Shown here one piece after another: positions 17,579 through 26,287 of a DNA stretch of 64,000 nt. The stretch's first letter is position 1, and each line of letters begins with the position of its first letter. The position numbers and the translations under genes are program-made. Source of the stretch: Novosphingobium sp. HII-3 (GTDB lineage: Bacteria > Pseudomonadota > Alphaproteobacteria > Sphingomonadales > Sphingomonadaceae); contig NZ_PPSM01000066.1 in NCBI RefSeq assembly GCF_002916655.1, positions 79,507 to 143,506 on the forward strand, given 5' to 3'. Below the pieces are notes generated by a model, which ran no database searches, had not been told where the DNA came from, and saw only the letters and a list, made by a program, of their open reading frames with translations.

Positions 17579-19130
17579 GGCGGCAGGGAGACCCGCGTCG
17601 CCTCCCTCTCTCCGACACACCCTTTCGCAGCCGTGGCGAACGGCGGCGGCGCGGCTGGGTGCTGCCTGGCTGCTCCTGCTCGCTTCCTTTGCCGGGGACT
17701 GGCTCGCCATGGCCCGGCAGTGGTGGGATATCTCGACCTACAACCACATCCTGCTGGTCCCGCCGATCGTAGGCTGGCTCGTGTGGCAGCGTTGGCCCAG
17801 CCTTCAGCTTCTGACGCCAAGAGCCTGGGCGCCCGGATTGGTCCTCCTCTTCGGTGCGGCGTTCCTGTGGCTGCTGGGTGCTGTCTCGGGTCTCGATCTT
17901 GCCAGACAGGCAGGCGTGGTCGGCATGGCCGGCGCCTGCGTGCCGTTGATGCTCGGCGTTCGGGCCACCGCAGGTGTCGCCTTTCCGCTGTTCTATTTGG
18001 CCTTCCTGATCCCGGCCGGAGAGGAACTGGTGCCGGCGCTCCAGATGATAACGGCCGACATCACCATCGGGCTGACGCACCTCAGCGGCATACCGGCCAG
18101 GATCGACGGAGTGTTCATCGACACCCCCGCCGGCCTTTTCGAGGTCGCTGAAGCCTGTTCAGGCGTCAAGTTCCTGATTGCGATGACCGCGTTCGGAGCT
18201 TTGACCGCCAACGTCTGCTTCCTGGGTCTTGTGCGGCGGGCCATCCTGCTGCTGGCCTGCATCGTCGTGCCCATTCTCGCCAATGGCGTGCGGGCCTGGG
18301 GCACGATCTATGCCGCTCAGTTCTTCGGGGTGGAAGCGGCAGCGGGCTTCGATCACATCGTCTACGGCTGGATATTCTTTGCTCTGGTGCTGGCCATCGT
18401 GATTGCCTGTGCCTGGCGCTTCTTCGACCGGCCCGTGAACGAGCCGGTCATCGATGCCTCCGCAATCCAGGCGTCCCGGCGCCTCGCAAGGCTGGAAGAG
18501 GCGGGCGGCAGCGCAAGAATAGCCATGATGGGCTTCGCCGCCATAGTGGCCGGTATCCACCTCTGGGCGGCTGCCGCCGGCGGCCTTTCCGCGCCTTTGC
18601 CTTTGCGGATCGCCTTGCCGGAAGTGAATGGCTGGCGCCGTGTGGATTACAACCCCTCGATCTGGTGGGAGCCCCGGGCGCAAGGCGCCGATCATCGCCT
18701 GCTCGGAAGGTACCGCAATGCGGAAGGGCAGGTGGTTGATGTATTCGTTGCCCTCTACGCCAGTCAGGACGAAGGGAAGGAAGCCGGCGGCTTCGGGCAG
18801 GGAGCCCTTGTTCCCGCCAGCCCATGGTCGTGGCAGTCACCTGTGGCGGCGCCCGACGGCGGCAAGGGCGAGCGACTTCTCGGGAATGGTGAGGTCGTTC
18901 GCGTGGCGATGACCTGGTACCGGCTGGGTGAAGGGTTGAGCGGAAGCAATGCGCGGCTCAAGCTTGCGGTCATGGCGGACCGGCTCATGTTCCGCCGCCG
19001 GCCTACGATGATGCTCATTCTCTCGGCGGAGGATACGGCTTCCATTCCGGCTGTGACGTCCATCGCTCGCTTCCGATCCTCCACCGGGCCGCTCGGCGCG
19101 TGGATGGACGGGATCGGGCGGGTCCGTTAA
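17568..19130 (+). CDS. xrtA: Exosortase A fused to EpsI domain
   Basis: This roughly 520-residue membrane protein is the transpeptidase that cleaves and sorts PEP-CTERM proteins. About eight hydrophobic helices span 30-285. The catalytic residues are visible: Cys197 in EACSGVKF, Arg242 in NGVRAWGT and His263 in FDHIVYGW. A soluble EpsI domain follows (about 345-520: NGWRRVDYNPSIWWEP, VFVALYASQ). ATG 17568 has GGAG nine bases upstream; ATG 17550 is also possible. It overlaps the end of the glycosyltransferase gene. No PEP-CTERM substrate is encoded in this window. Confidence 0.93.
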   Translation: MRPEAAGRPASPPSLRHTLSQPWRTAAARLGAAWLLLLASFAGDWLAMARQWWDISTYNHILLVPPIVGWLVWQRWPSLQLLTPRAWAPGLVLLFGAAFLWLLGAVSGLDLARQAGVVGMAGACVPLMLGVRATAGVAFPLFYLAFLIPAGEELVPALQMITADITIGLTHLSGIPARIDGVFIDTPAGLFEVAEACSGVKFLIAMTAFGALTANVCFLGLVRRAILLLACIVVPILANGVRAWGTIYAAQFFGVEAAAGFDHIVYGWIFFALVLAIVIACAWRFFDRPVNEPVIDASAIQASRRLARLEEAGGSARIAMMGFAAIVAGIHLWAAAAGGLSAPLPLRIALPEVNGWRRVDYNPSIWWEPRAQGADHRLLGRYRNAEGQVVDVFVALYASQDEGKEAGGFGQGALVPASPWSWQSPVAAPDGGKGERLLGNGEVVRVAMTWYRLGEGLSGSNARLKLAVMADRLMFRRRPTMMLILSAEDTASIPAVTSIARFRSSTGPLGAWMDGIGRVR

Positions 19131-19141
19131 GGGCTTCAGGC

Positions 19142-21037
19142 ATGTGCGGCATCGCCGGTATCTATCATCTGGAAACGCCCAAGCCCGTCGATGCCACCCG
19201 TGTGGAAGCGATGTGCGACGCCATCGCGCACCGGGGGCCGGACGGGCAGGGCGTCTGGACGGCTCCGGGCGTGGGGCTGGGCCACCGCCGCCTGTCCATC
19301 ATAGATCTCGCCGGCTCTCCTCAGCCGATGGCCTCTTCGGACGGCCGGGCGATGCTCGTCTTCAATGGCGAGATATACAACTACCGTGAGCTGCGGCAGG
19401 AGCTGAAGCTACTGGGCGAGGTATTTCACACCGACGGCGACAGCGAGGTCATACTGGCCGCGTGGCGCAGATGGGGGCCGCAATGCGTATCCCGCCTGTT
19501 CGGGATGTTCGCCTTCGCGATCTATGATCTCGATGCACGCACTCTGTTCCTCGCGCGCGATCGCCTGGGCGTAAAGCCTCTGTTCTATGCGCCGCTCAGC
19601 GATGGCAGCCTTGTATTCGGGTCCGAACTGAAGGCCCTTACTGCCCACCCGCTGCTGCGGCGTGAGATCGACCCGCTGGCAATCGAAGACTATCTGGCTT
19701 GGGGCTACGTTCCCGATCACCGGTCCATCCTCAAGGGCGTGTGCAAGCTGCCGGCCGGGCATTTCCTCCTGCTGCGGCACGGCGCGCCGCTGCCGCGGCC
19801 CGTCCAGTGGTGGGATGTCTCGTTCGCGGAGCGGCGAACCGCCAGGCCGGCCGACCTGGAGGCGGAACTTCTCCATCTGATGCGGCAGGCGGTGACTTCG
19901 CGCATGGTGTCCGACGTGCCGCTCGGAGCTTTCCTGTCGGGCGGCGTGGACAGCTCGAGCGTCGTCGCTCTGATGGCGGAGGCGAGCGTCGATCCGGTGC
20001 GCACCTGCTCGATCGGCTTCGATGTCGCAGCCCTGGACGAAACGGGTTACGCCACAAGGATTGCGCGGCAGTTCGGAACGGAACATGCATCGCGCACTGT
20101 CTCTCCGGATGACTTTGCGGCGATAGACGCCGTTGCGGGGATGTTCGATGAGCCTTTCGCCGATGCATCCGCTTTGCCGACCTGGCGGGTTTGCCAGCTC
20201 GCTCGTGAATCGGTGACGGTGGCGCTTTCGGGCGACGGTGCCGACGAGGCAATGGCCGGTTATCGTCGGCATGTATTCCAAAGCGCGGAAGACAAGGTCC
20301 GGACGCTGATCCCCTCCGGTCTGCGTCGGCCGGTGTTCGGCGCTCTGGGCCGTCTCTATCCAAAGGCGGACTGGGCGCCACGGCCGTTGAGGGCCAAGTC
20401 CACCCTGCTTTCCCTCGCAGGGGACTCGGCCGAGGGCTACGCGCGCTCAATGGCGTTCCTGCCGCCGGAACTGCGGGACGCGCTTTACACGGACGAGTTC
20501 CGCCGGCTGCGGGGAGACTACAGGGCCGAAGAACCCGTTCTCGATCTAATGAGGAGCGCTCCTGCGCGGTCCGGGCTCGACAGGGCGCAGTACGCTGACC
20601 TGAAGTCATGGCTGCCGGGCGATATCCTCACCAAGGTCGACAGGACCAGCATGGCAGTGAGCCTTGAAGCGCGCGAACCGCTGCTCGATCACCGGCTCGT
20701 CGAATTCGCCGCGACGTTGCCCGAAGCGATGCGCGTCCAGCGTGGTCAGGGAAAGTGGTTGATGAAGCGCACAATGCGTCGCTACCTCCCCGACGACATC
20801 CTGCACCGCCCCAAGCAGGGGTTTGTGACGCCGATTGCGCAATGGTTCCGGGGCCCGCTCGTCCAGGCCGCACGCGACATTGCAGGAAGCGCGGCTCTCG
20901 CCCGCACCGGATGGTTGGACCAGCGCAAGCTGCTGGGCGTGGTGGAGGCGCATGTCGCCGGCACATCGGACAATTCGCGCCTGCTGTGGCAACTGCTGAT
21001 GCTGGAGAGGGCGCTCTCGGGTCTGGATGCACACTGA
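19142..21037 (+). CDS. XrtA/PEP-CTERM system amidotransferase (asparagine synthase-like)
   Basis: This 631-residue protein joins a class II glutamine amidotransferase domain (Cys2 in MCGIAGIYH, then HRGPDGQG and NGEIYNYRELR) to an asparagine-synthase domain with the PP-loop SGGVDSSSVVAL. It matches the exosortase-A amidotransferase family. It should transfer glutamine amide nitrogen to a carboxylate, possibly a uronic acid of the polymer. The frame opens at 19100, but Cys must follow the initiator Met, so ATG 19142 is the real start. It is the last gene of the forward arm. Confidence 0.93.
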   Translation: MCGIAGIYHLETPKPVDATRVEAMCDAIAHRGPDGQGVWTAPGVGLGHRRLSIIDLAGSPQPMASSDGRAMLVFNGEIYNYRELRQELKLLGEVFHTDGDSEVILAAWRRWGPQCVSRLFGMFAFAIYDLDARTLFLARDRLGVKPLFYAPLSDGSLVFGSELKALTAHPLLRREIDPLAIEDYLAWGYVPDHRSILKGVCKLPAGHFLLLRHGAPLPRPVQWWDVSFAERRTARPADLEAELLHLMRQAVTSRMVSDVPLGAFLSGGVDSSSVVALMAEASVDPVRTCSIGFDVAALDETGYATRIARQFGTEHASRTVSPDDFAAIDAVAGMFDEPFADASALPTWRVCQLARESVTVALSGDGADEAMAGYRRHVFQSAEDKVRTLIPSGLRRPVFGALGRLYPKADWAPRPLRAKSTLLSLAGDSAEGYARSMAFLPPELRDALYTDEFRRLRGDYRAEEPVLDLMRSAPARSGLDRAQYADLKSWLPGDILTKVDRTSMAVSLEAREPLLDHRLVEFAATLPEAMRVQRGQGKWLMKRTMRRYLPDDILHRPKQGFVTPIAQWFRGPLVQAARDIAGSAALARTGWLDQRKLLGVVEAHVAGTSDNSRLLWQLLMLERALSGLDAH

Positions 21038-21241
21038 GCCAATCGGCATGCTTAGGTATAAACGCTGATCTGCGTCCACCCCCGGATTAACTAAACAGTT
21101 TCTTAGCACCTTGTGATTAGCCCGTGCCTATCGAAGCCTCCTTCGTAGGGCATGAATGAACAGACACGGCCTTCATAACGGGACCCAACACCGGCCGCGC
21201 GCCGTCCCGATTTCCATGGCACGCTCAGCGGGGCGGGCGCC
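21038..21241. promoter_or_regulatory. 204-bp gap between XrtA locus and the CHASE2-EAL gene
   Basis: This gap holds a single TTAAC half-site near 21090 and an AT-richer stretch, and probably contains the promoter of the CHASE2-EAL gene. No terminator with a T-run was found after the amidotransferase, and no full CtrA-type box is present here. Confidence 0.25.
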
Positions 21242-23545
21242 ATGACGCCATTCTGGGCCCAGCTCCGCTCGCTCTGGCACAATCCCCGTGCCCGGATCGT
21301 CTTCTGGGCGACGATCGTCGGCGTCGTCATGGGGCTCAGCGATCTTGGGATGCCCCTTGAGGAAGGTCTGCGCAACGTGCGCTGGTGGGCCTACACGCGA
21401 CAGGCGGACCAGCAGATCATCGCGGTGCTCCAGGACGATCGGACCTTGGATGAACTCGGCCGGAGTGACGTCACAAGATCGAACGATGCCGATGTCCTGA
21501 AGGCTCTTTTTGCGGCCGGAGCGAAGGACGTCTATTTCGCGCGCTCGTTCTCGAAACGCGGGTTGCCAGAGGATGATCAGCGCTTTCTGGAGATGCTGAA
21601 GAGGCATCGCGGAAAGGTTTACCTCGGGGCGACGTTGGGAGAGAGCAGCAACAGGGGTAACTTTGCCGGGGCTTTACCGCTGAAGATGTTCCGCGAGTAT
21701 GCTCAACCTGTTTCCCTGCTGCTGCGTCACCGCCCACTTAACCTAAGCGTCCAAATCCCCTTTTCCTCCGATAGCCCGATCGGCCATATCCCTACAGCCT
21801 CCGCTCAAATTGCAGGCGTCCGCCGCGGCAGCGATGAGTTGTACTACCCCGACTTTTCAATCTCCGCGAAGAGTATCCCACAACTTAGCTACATCGATGT
21901 GCTGCGGGGCAATACTGATCCTTACCAAATACGTGGCAAGACCGTTGTCATTGCTCCCGTCGGCGCTGCCTTTAGCGATCAGCACCGGCTTCCCGGCCAG
22001 AATGTCGCTGTTCCTGGAGGAATCTTTCACATCGTCGGTGCGCAGACCTTGAAGTCTGTCATGCCGCGAGATCTGGGCTGGTCGGGTGCGCTCCTGATCA
22101 CGCTTCTCGTGGTTGCATCTGGACTTCGCCGAGGGAAGGTCCTGGATTCGCGACGCCTGTGGATGCTTGTAGTTCTCTTGGGTGTTGCGCCATTTGTCCT
22201 GAGCTATTTCAGTGTTCAAGTCAGCATCGCTCCGGCCTTGGGTCTTGCGCTGGTCGCAATCGTGCGTACGCGTCATCTGGACCGGGTCGAAGAGGCCAGC
22301 GAGACAAACGCAGGGTCGGGCTTGCCGAGCGTTCAGGCGCTGAGGAATTCGCCAGACCTGTCGACCCGCATTCTGGTGGCTTTGAAGATCCGCAATTACG
22401 GCGGAATCATCGGCAGCTTTGCCGAGCATGTCGAAGCTCAGCTCGCCAAGGAGATCGTTCGCCGGATCCGGATCAGCGACGAAAGCGTCTTGATCTACCA
22501 TGAGGGGGGGATGTTCGTCTGGCTTTCGTCCATACGGAGCACCTTCGACTTGTTCGAGAACCTGGAGGGGCTGCACCGGATCGTTCAAAACGGTATTCAG
22601 GTGGGTGGCATAGAGATCGACCTGTCCTTCAACTGCGGCATCGATTCCGAATTCGACCGACCGCTGTCAGGACGCGTTGCAAGCGCCATGCAAGCGGCCG
22701 AAGAGGCTGTCCGCAGTGATGAACTCGTCTTTCAGCACGATGCTCGCAAACATGAGGCGCAATGGGAGATATCCCTGCTGACCTCGCTTGATCGCGCGAT
22801 TGACAATGGAGAGGTCTGGGTAGCCTATCAGCCGAAGCTTGACCTCGTGTCGAACAGGATCACGGGCGCCGAGGCTCTGGTGCGGTGGACGCATCCGGAG
22901 CGAGGCCCGATCGGCCCGGACAAGTTCATCCGAATTGCGGAAGAATTCCATCGGATCGAGCGCATTACCCGCTTCGTACTCAACGACGCAGTCCGAGCGG
23001 CAGTGGAGTTGGAGCGCGAGGGCTACGAGATGACGATGTCAGTCAACATCGCAGCTCAGCTTCTTAGAAATCCCGCGTTGCCAGGCATGATCGCGGAGAT
23101 ACTCGCCGCCCACGGCCTTTCCCCCAATCGCCTTATCCTCGAGATCACCGAGACAGATCGCCTCGATCGCAGTTCCAAGACCTTCCAGATGCTTCAACGT
23201 CTGGTCCAGTCAGGCCTTCGTCTTTCGATCGACGACTTTGGAACCGGCAACGCCACGATCGACTACTTGCGCTATCTCCCTGCGAGCGAGGTCAAAATCG
23301 ACAAGTCCTTTATCTCCACGATGGACAGCAGCGAAGCGGACCTGCGTCTGGTGCAGTCTATTATCGAAATGGCTCACTCTCTGGACCGGGTGGTGGTGGC
23401 GGAAGGCGTTGAAACGCTCAAGAACCTGGAGGCACTCACGCGCCTCGGCTGCGATCTCGTACAAGGCTACCATATCAGCAGACCTGTCCCATATCGGGAT
23501 TTTTTGAGCTTTGTCTCGGGAAGAAGGGCGCGATTGATTAGCTAG
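21242..23545 (+). CDS. CHASE2 sensor, degenerate GGDEF, EAL c-di-GMP phosphodiesterase
   Basis: This 767-residue membrane sensor has an N-terminal helix (about 19-37), a periplasmic CHASE2 domain (about 40-270: QQIIAVLQDDRTLDELGR, KDVYFARSF), two to three membrane helices (about 280-350), a degenerate GGDEF domain and a C-terminal EAL domain (about 510-760). The GGDEF signature is replaced by HEGGMF, so cyclase activity is unlikely. The EAL domain keeps AEALVRW, a conserved Asn (SVNIAAQ), EITETD, DDFGTG and VAEGVET, so it should hydrolyse c-di-GMP. It lies just after the exopolysaccharide locus and may tune its output, which is inferred. Confidence 0.9.
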   Translation: MTPFWAQLRSLWHNPRARIVFWATIVGVVMGLSDLGMPLEEGLRNVRWWAYTRQADQQIIAVLQDDRTLDELGRSDVTRSNDADVLKALFAAGAKDVYFARSFSKRGLPEDDQRFLEMLKRHRGKVYLGATLGESSNRGNFAGALPLKMFREYAQPVSLLLRHRPLNLSVQIPFSSDSPIGHIPTASAQIAGVRRGSDELYYPDFSISAKSIPQLSYIDVLRGNTDPYQIRGKTVVIAPVGAAFSDQHRLPGQNVAVPGGIFHIVGAQTLKSVMPRDLGWSGALLITLLVVASGLRRGKVLDSRRLWMLVVLLGVAPFVLSYFSVQVSIAPALGLALVAIVRTRHLDRVEEASETNAGSGLPSVQALRNSPDLSTRILVALKIRNYGGIIGSFAEHVEAQLAKEIVRRIRISDESVLIYHEGGMFVWLSSIRSTFDLFENLEGLHRIVQNGIQVGGIEIDLSFNCGIDSEFDRPLSGRVASAMQAAEEAVRSDELVFQHDARKHEAQWEISLLTSLDRAIDNGEVWVAYQPKLDLVSNRITGAEALVRWTHPERGPIGPDKFIRIAEEFHRIERITRFVLNDAVRAAVELEREGYEMTMSVNIAAQLLRNPALPGMIAEILAAHGLSPNRLILEITETDRLDRSSKTFQMLQRLVQSGLRLSIDDFGTGNATIDYLRYLPASEVKIDKSFISTMDSSEADLRLVQSIIEMAHSLDRVVVAEGVETLKNLEALTRLGCDLVQGYHISRPVPYRDFLSFVSGRRARLIS

Positions 23546-23563
23546 AAAAGTCTTGTAGCCATT

Positions 23564-23579
23564 TTAACGAAATGTTAAC
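23564..23579 (+). promoter_or_regulatory. CtrA-type binding box TTAA-N7-TTAAC
   Basis: TTAA at 23564-23567 and TTAAC at 23575-23579 are separated by exactly 7 bases, a perfect match to the alphaproteobacterial CtrA consensus. The distance to the 16-codon ORF at 23626 would let the second half act as a -35 region with transcription starting near 23605. The motif lies in the short gap just after the EAL gene. Confidence 0.55.
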
Positions 23580-23625
23580 CATCTGGGCGACCGCAGAAAC
23601 GCGGTTGTTCACATGGGAAACTGTC

Positions 23626-23676
23626 ATGACCAAGAGCATCTGGGGCGGTGGCTGGTGGGGCAACGGCGGCATGTAA
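23626..23676 (+). CDS. 16-residue Trp/Gly-rich small ORF
   Basis: ATG at 23626 opens a 16-codon ORF encoding MTKSIWGGGWWGNGGM and ending TAA. It has seven Gly and three Trp, a GGGAAAC stretch as a weak ribosome site, a CtrA-type box upstream and a terminator downstream. It is too short for codon statistics. It could be a leader peptide, a small membrane-active or modified peptide, or a chance ORF in an sRNA. No family was recognised. Confidence 0.4.
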   Translation: MTKSIWGGGWWGNGGM

Positions 23677-23730
23677 TTGCCGCACCTGCCGTAGTTCGAG
23701 CTGTTAGGCCGAACCACCGCAAGTAAAATG

Positions 23731-23778
23731 AAGCGCTTTCCAGAAGAACTCCTGTCTTTTGGAAAGCGCTTTTTCTTT
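23731..23778 (+). terminator. Strong Rho-independent terminator
   Basis: AAGCGCTTTCC (23731-23741) pairs perfectly with GGAAAGCGCTT (23761-23771) and is followed by TTTCTTT. The inner bases AGAAGA and TCTTTT extend the stem to about 17 bp with one G-T pair, leaving a 7-base loop ACTCCTG. This is the clearest intrinsic terminator in the window and closes the small unit before the convergent zapE gene. Confidence 0.85.
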
Positions 23779-23905
23779 GTCTGGATGATGAGAATTGGGC
23801 GGCACGAGGCCGTCGCGTTTCTGTTCTGGTGCGCTGTCAGCGAACGCTGTACGCCATGTTTGGTCTGGTGCTGGAGAACGCACTCTCCGGCTGAGCCTTT
23901 AGCTC

Positions 23906-25021
23906 TCAGTCCTCGCCATGACCAAGTGCAAGGTAGTCTGCGCTTTGCATTTCATTGAGACGGCTGATCGTCCGGTCGAATTCGAAGCGACCGCTTCCCG
24001 CCTCATAGAGATCCTCGGGCGCCGCATCGGCTGCGGCAATCAGCTTTACCCGGTTTTCGTACAAAGCGTCGATAAGCGTGACAAAACGCGCCGCTTCATT
24101 GCGGCGGTCAGGACCCATCTTGGGGATGCCGACGAGGATTACCGTATGGTAAGCCCGTGCCAAGGCCAGGTAGTCGGCCGCGCCTCGGGGTTCACCGCAG
24201 AGGCGTTTGAAGCTGAAAACGCCCACGCCCTTCAAGCTCTTGGGCACATGAAGGATACGGCCGCCACCCAGTTCTATGTCGGCTGAGGGAACGTGTTCGC
24301 TGTCTTCGGGAGGATAGTCGGTGAGGCGATAGAACGCCTCTCTTGCGGCGGCCGTCGCCGCGTCCCCCAAGGGCGTGTGCCACGTCGCCATGCCGCCAAG
24401 GCGTTGCATGCGGTAATCGGTAGGGCCGTTCAGCGTCAGAACATCGAGCTGCTGCTCAATGAGCGCGATGAAGGGCAGGAAGTGTTCCCGGTTGAGCCCA
24501 TCCTTGTACAGGTCCCTCGGAGCGCGATTGGACGTGGTCACGATGGTGACGCCTTCGCTCTCGATGAGGTGCGTGAAGAGGCGGCTCATGATCATGGCGT
24601 CGGCGGAGTTGTTGACGACCATCTCGTCGAAGGCAAGGCAGCGCAGGTTGCGGGCCAGGGCGGCGGCAACAGGTGGAATCGGGTCGCCCGTCTCCTTCTT
24701 GCGCTCCTCCCGCAGCAGGGCATGCACCTCCAGCATGAAGGCGTGAAAATGGACGCGACGTTTCGCCGGAATGTCCAGGGTCTGGATGAAGAGGTCCATC
24801 AGCATGGACTTGCCACGACCGACTCCGCCCCACATGTAGACGCCCCGGGGTGCGTGTGCCTTCCTGCCTAGGAGCTTACCGATAAGGCTGGTGGAGGCGT
24901 TCGCTTTGTACAGGTCGCGCTGGAGACGGCTCAGCCGCTCGGACGCTGCCGCCTGTTCAGGGTCGGAGCGCAGTTCGCCTGTAGCGACAAGCGCCTCATA
25001 GCGCTCCATCATCCCGCTCAT
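23906..25021 (-). CDS. zapE: Cell division protein ZapE (AFG1-like ATPase)
   Basis: This 371-residue AFG1-family ATPase is associated with the Z-ring in proteobacteria. It has Walker A GGVGRGKS at 65-72, Walker B CLAFDEMVV and the VTTSNRAPRDLYKDGLNRE motif typical of the family. Length is usual. Its ATG overlaps the stop of the thioesterase gene by 4 bases, so it is last in a reverse unit sdhB-thioesterase-zapE. Confidence 0.92.
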   Translation of the reverse strand: MSGMMERYEALVATGELRSDPEQAAASERLSRLQRDLYKANASTSLIGKLLGRKAHAPRGVYMWGGVGRGKSMLMDLFIQTLDIPAKRRVHFHAFMLEVHALLREERKKETGDPIPPVAAALARNLRCLAFDEMVVNNSADAMIMSRLFTHLIESEGVTIVTTSNRAPRDLYKDGLNREHFLPFIALIEQQLDVLTLNGPTDYRMQRLGGMATWHTPLGDAATAAAREAFYRLTDYPPEDSEHVPSADIELGGGRILHVPKSLKGVGVFSFKRLCGEPRGAADYLALARAYHTVILVGIPKMGPDRRNEAARFVTLIDALYENRVKLIAAADAAPEDLYEAGSGRFEFDRTISRLNEMQSADYLALGHGED

Positions 25022-25476
25022 CGGACGCTCGGTTTGCGCAGGCTGCCCATGAAGCTGGCAACGAGATGATCGCCCTGCTCAACTGTGCCGCGGAGGAACA
25101 CCAGGCGCCGGGTCTCCTTCATCACTTCGGAGACGACGTCCAGCGGCTCACCGACGCGGCCCGCCCCTATGAACTGGTTCTGAAGGTCCAGCGTCACCGA
25201 GCCGGCCGCGTCAGCGCCGAGCACAGCATAGATGGTCGCGAACATGGCGACATCGATCAGGGCGAGCGTTACGCCCCCATGCACGTTGTTGTGGATGTTG
25301 CTATGACGCTGTTCCGCTTCGATGAGGCGAAGGCGAGCGCTACGCTCTCCTTCGCAGCGGATGAGCATCCGGCCAAGGCCTTGCGTATTGAACCGCGAAT
25401 TGTCGTGCAGCTGCCACGAGGCCCAACCCGGAAACTCCGGGTCGGGAGCGTGGATGAAACTTGCTGCGTCTGCCAC
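25018..25476 (-). CDS. PaaI-family hotdog thioesterase
   Basis: This roughly 152-residue hotdog-fold thioesterase has the active-site segment HNNVHGGVTLALIDVAMF and the second strand VTLDLQNQFIGAG. The frame runs back to 25551 inside sdhB; a GTG at 25476, 28 bases after the sdhB stop, gives a normal N-terminus and is preferred. It should hydrolyse acyl- or aryl-CoA. It lies between sdhB and zapE in one reverse unit; the functional link to either is not evident. Confidence 0.82.
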   Translation of the reverse strand: MADAASFIHAPDPEFPGWASWQLHDNSRFNTQGLGRMLIRCEGERSARLRLIEAEQRHSNIHNNVHGGVTLALIDVAMFATIYAVLGADAAGSVTLDLQNQFIGAGRVGEPLDVVSEVMKETRRLVFLRGTVEQGDHLVASFMGSLRKPSVR

Positions 25477-25504
25477 GGGCCGTCTTCGTCGAAGCCGGTT
25501 GCGC

Positions 25505-26287
25505 TCAGACCTGGCGCTCGGCCTGCATCTTCTTGATTTCCGCGATGGCACGTGCGGGCGACAGGCCCTTGGGGCACACGTTGGCGCAGTTCATGATCGT
25601 GTGGCAGCGATACAGCCGGAAAGGGTCTTCTAGTTCGTCGAGGCGCTCACCGGTCATCTCGTCGCGGCTGTCAGCCAGCCAGCGGTAGGCCTGGAGCAGG
25701 ATAGCCGGCCCGAGGAACTTGTCGGAGTTCCACCAGTAGCTCGGGCACGAGGTCGAGCAGCAGGCACACAGGATGCATTCGTAGAGACCGTCCAGCTTTT
25801 CGCGCTGCTCGGGGCTCTGCAGGCGCTCCTTGCCCGAGGGCGTGGTCGATACTGTCTGCAGCCAAGGCCGGATCGAGGCGTACTGGGCATAGAAATGCGT
25901 GAAATCCGGAACGAGATCCTTGATCACGTCCATGTGCGGCAGCGGGGTGATGCGAATGTCGCCCTTCAGGTCTTCGATCGCGGTGGTGCAGGCGAGACCG
26001 TTCTTGCCGTTCATGTTCATGGAGCACGAGCCGCAGATGCCTTCGCGGCAGGACCGGCGGAACGTCAGGGTCGCGTCCATTTCGTTCTTGATCTTGATGA
26101 TCGCGTCGAGAACCATCGGGCCGCAGTTATCGAGATCAATCTCGAACGTGTCGTAGCGCGGGTTTTCACCCGAATCCGGATCGTAGCGGTAGACGGTGAA
26201 CTTTTTGACCCGGGTGGCGCCTTCGGCCTTGTGGACGTTGCCACGCTTGCTGATCTTGCTGTTCGCCGGGAGGGTGAAGGTCGCCAT
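25505..26287 (-). CDS. sdhB: Succinate dehydrogenase iron-sulfur subunit
   Basis: This 260-residue subunit passes electrons from SdhA flavin to quinone in complex II. The cysteines for all three clusters are visible: 2Fe-2S ([12 protein letters not shown] and a later Cys in GLACTT), 4Fe-4S ([12 protein letters not shown]) and 3Fe-4S ([14 protein letters not shown]). The frame opens at 26365, but [11 protein letters not shown] at 26287 has a GGGGAT ribosome site. No sdhC, sdhD or sdhA gene adjoins it: rne lies upstream on the same strand. Confidence 0.96.
   Translation of the reverse strand: MATFTLPANSKISKRGNVHKAEGATRVKKFTVYRYDPDSGENPRYDTFEIDLDNCGPMVLDAIIKIKNEMDATLTFRRSCREGICGSCSMNMNGKNGLACTTAIEDLKGDIRITPLPHMDVIKDLVPDFTHFYAQYASIRPWLQTVSTTPSGKERLQSPEQREKLDGLYECILCACCSTSCPSYWWNSDKFLGPAILLQAYRWLADSRDEMTGERLDELEDPFRLYRCHTIMNCANVCPKGLSPARAIAEIKKMQAERQV

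Larger units (their letters stand above)
23605..23778 (+). ncRNA. Candidate small transcript (sRNA or mRNA of a tiny peptide)
   Basis: A transcript from a CtrA-box promoter to the terminator would be about 170 nt. It would contain the 16-codon ORF, a 6-bp hairpin over the stop codon (GCGGCA 23666-23671 with TGCCGC 23678-23683) and a long terminator hairpin whose apical loop reads ACTCCTG. CTCCT is complementary to the Shine-Dalgarno core, as in anti-SD sRNAs known from other alphaproteobacteria. The transcription start is estimated, and no known RNA family was recognised. Confidence 0.35.

Noticed and set aside
21090..21110. Possible second CtrA box before the CHASE2-EAL gene
   Set aside because: Only one TTAAC half is present; the second half at the required spacing does not match.
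23728..23958. 76-codon frame over the terminator
   Set aside because: It reads straight through the hairpin and into the zapE gene and has no family features.
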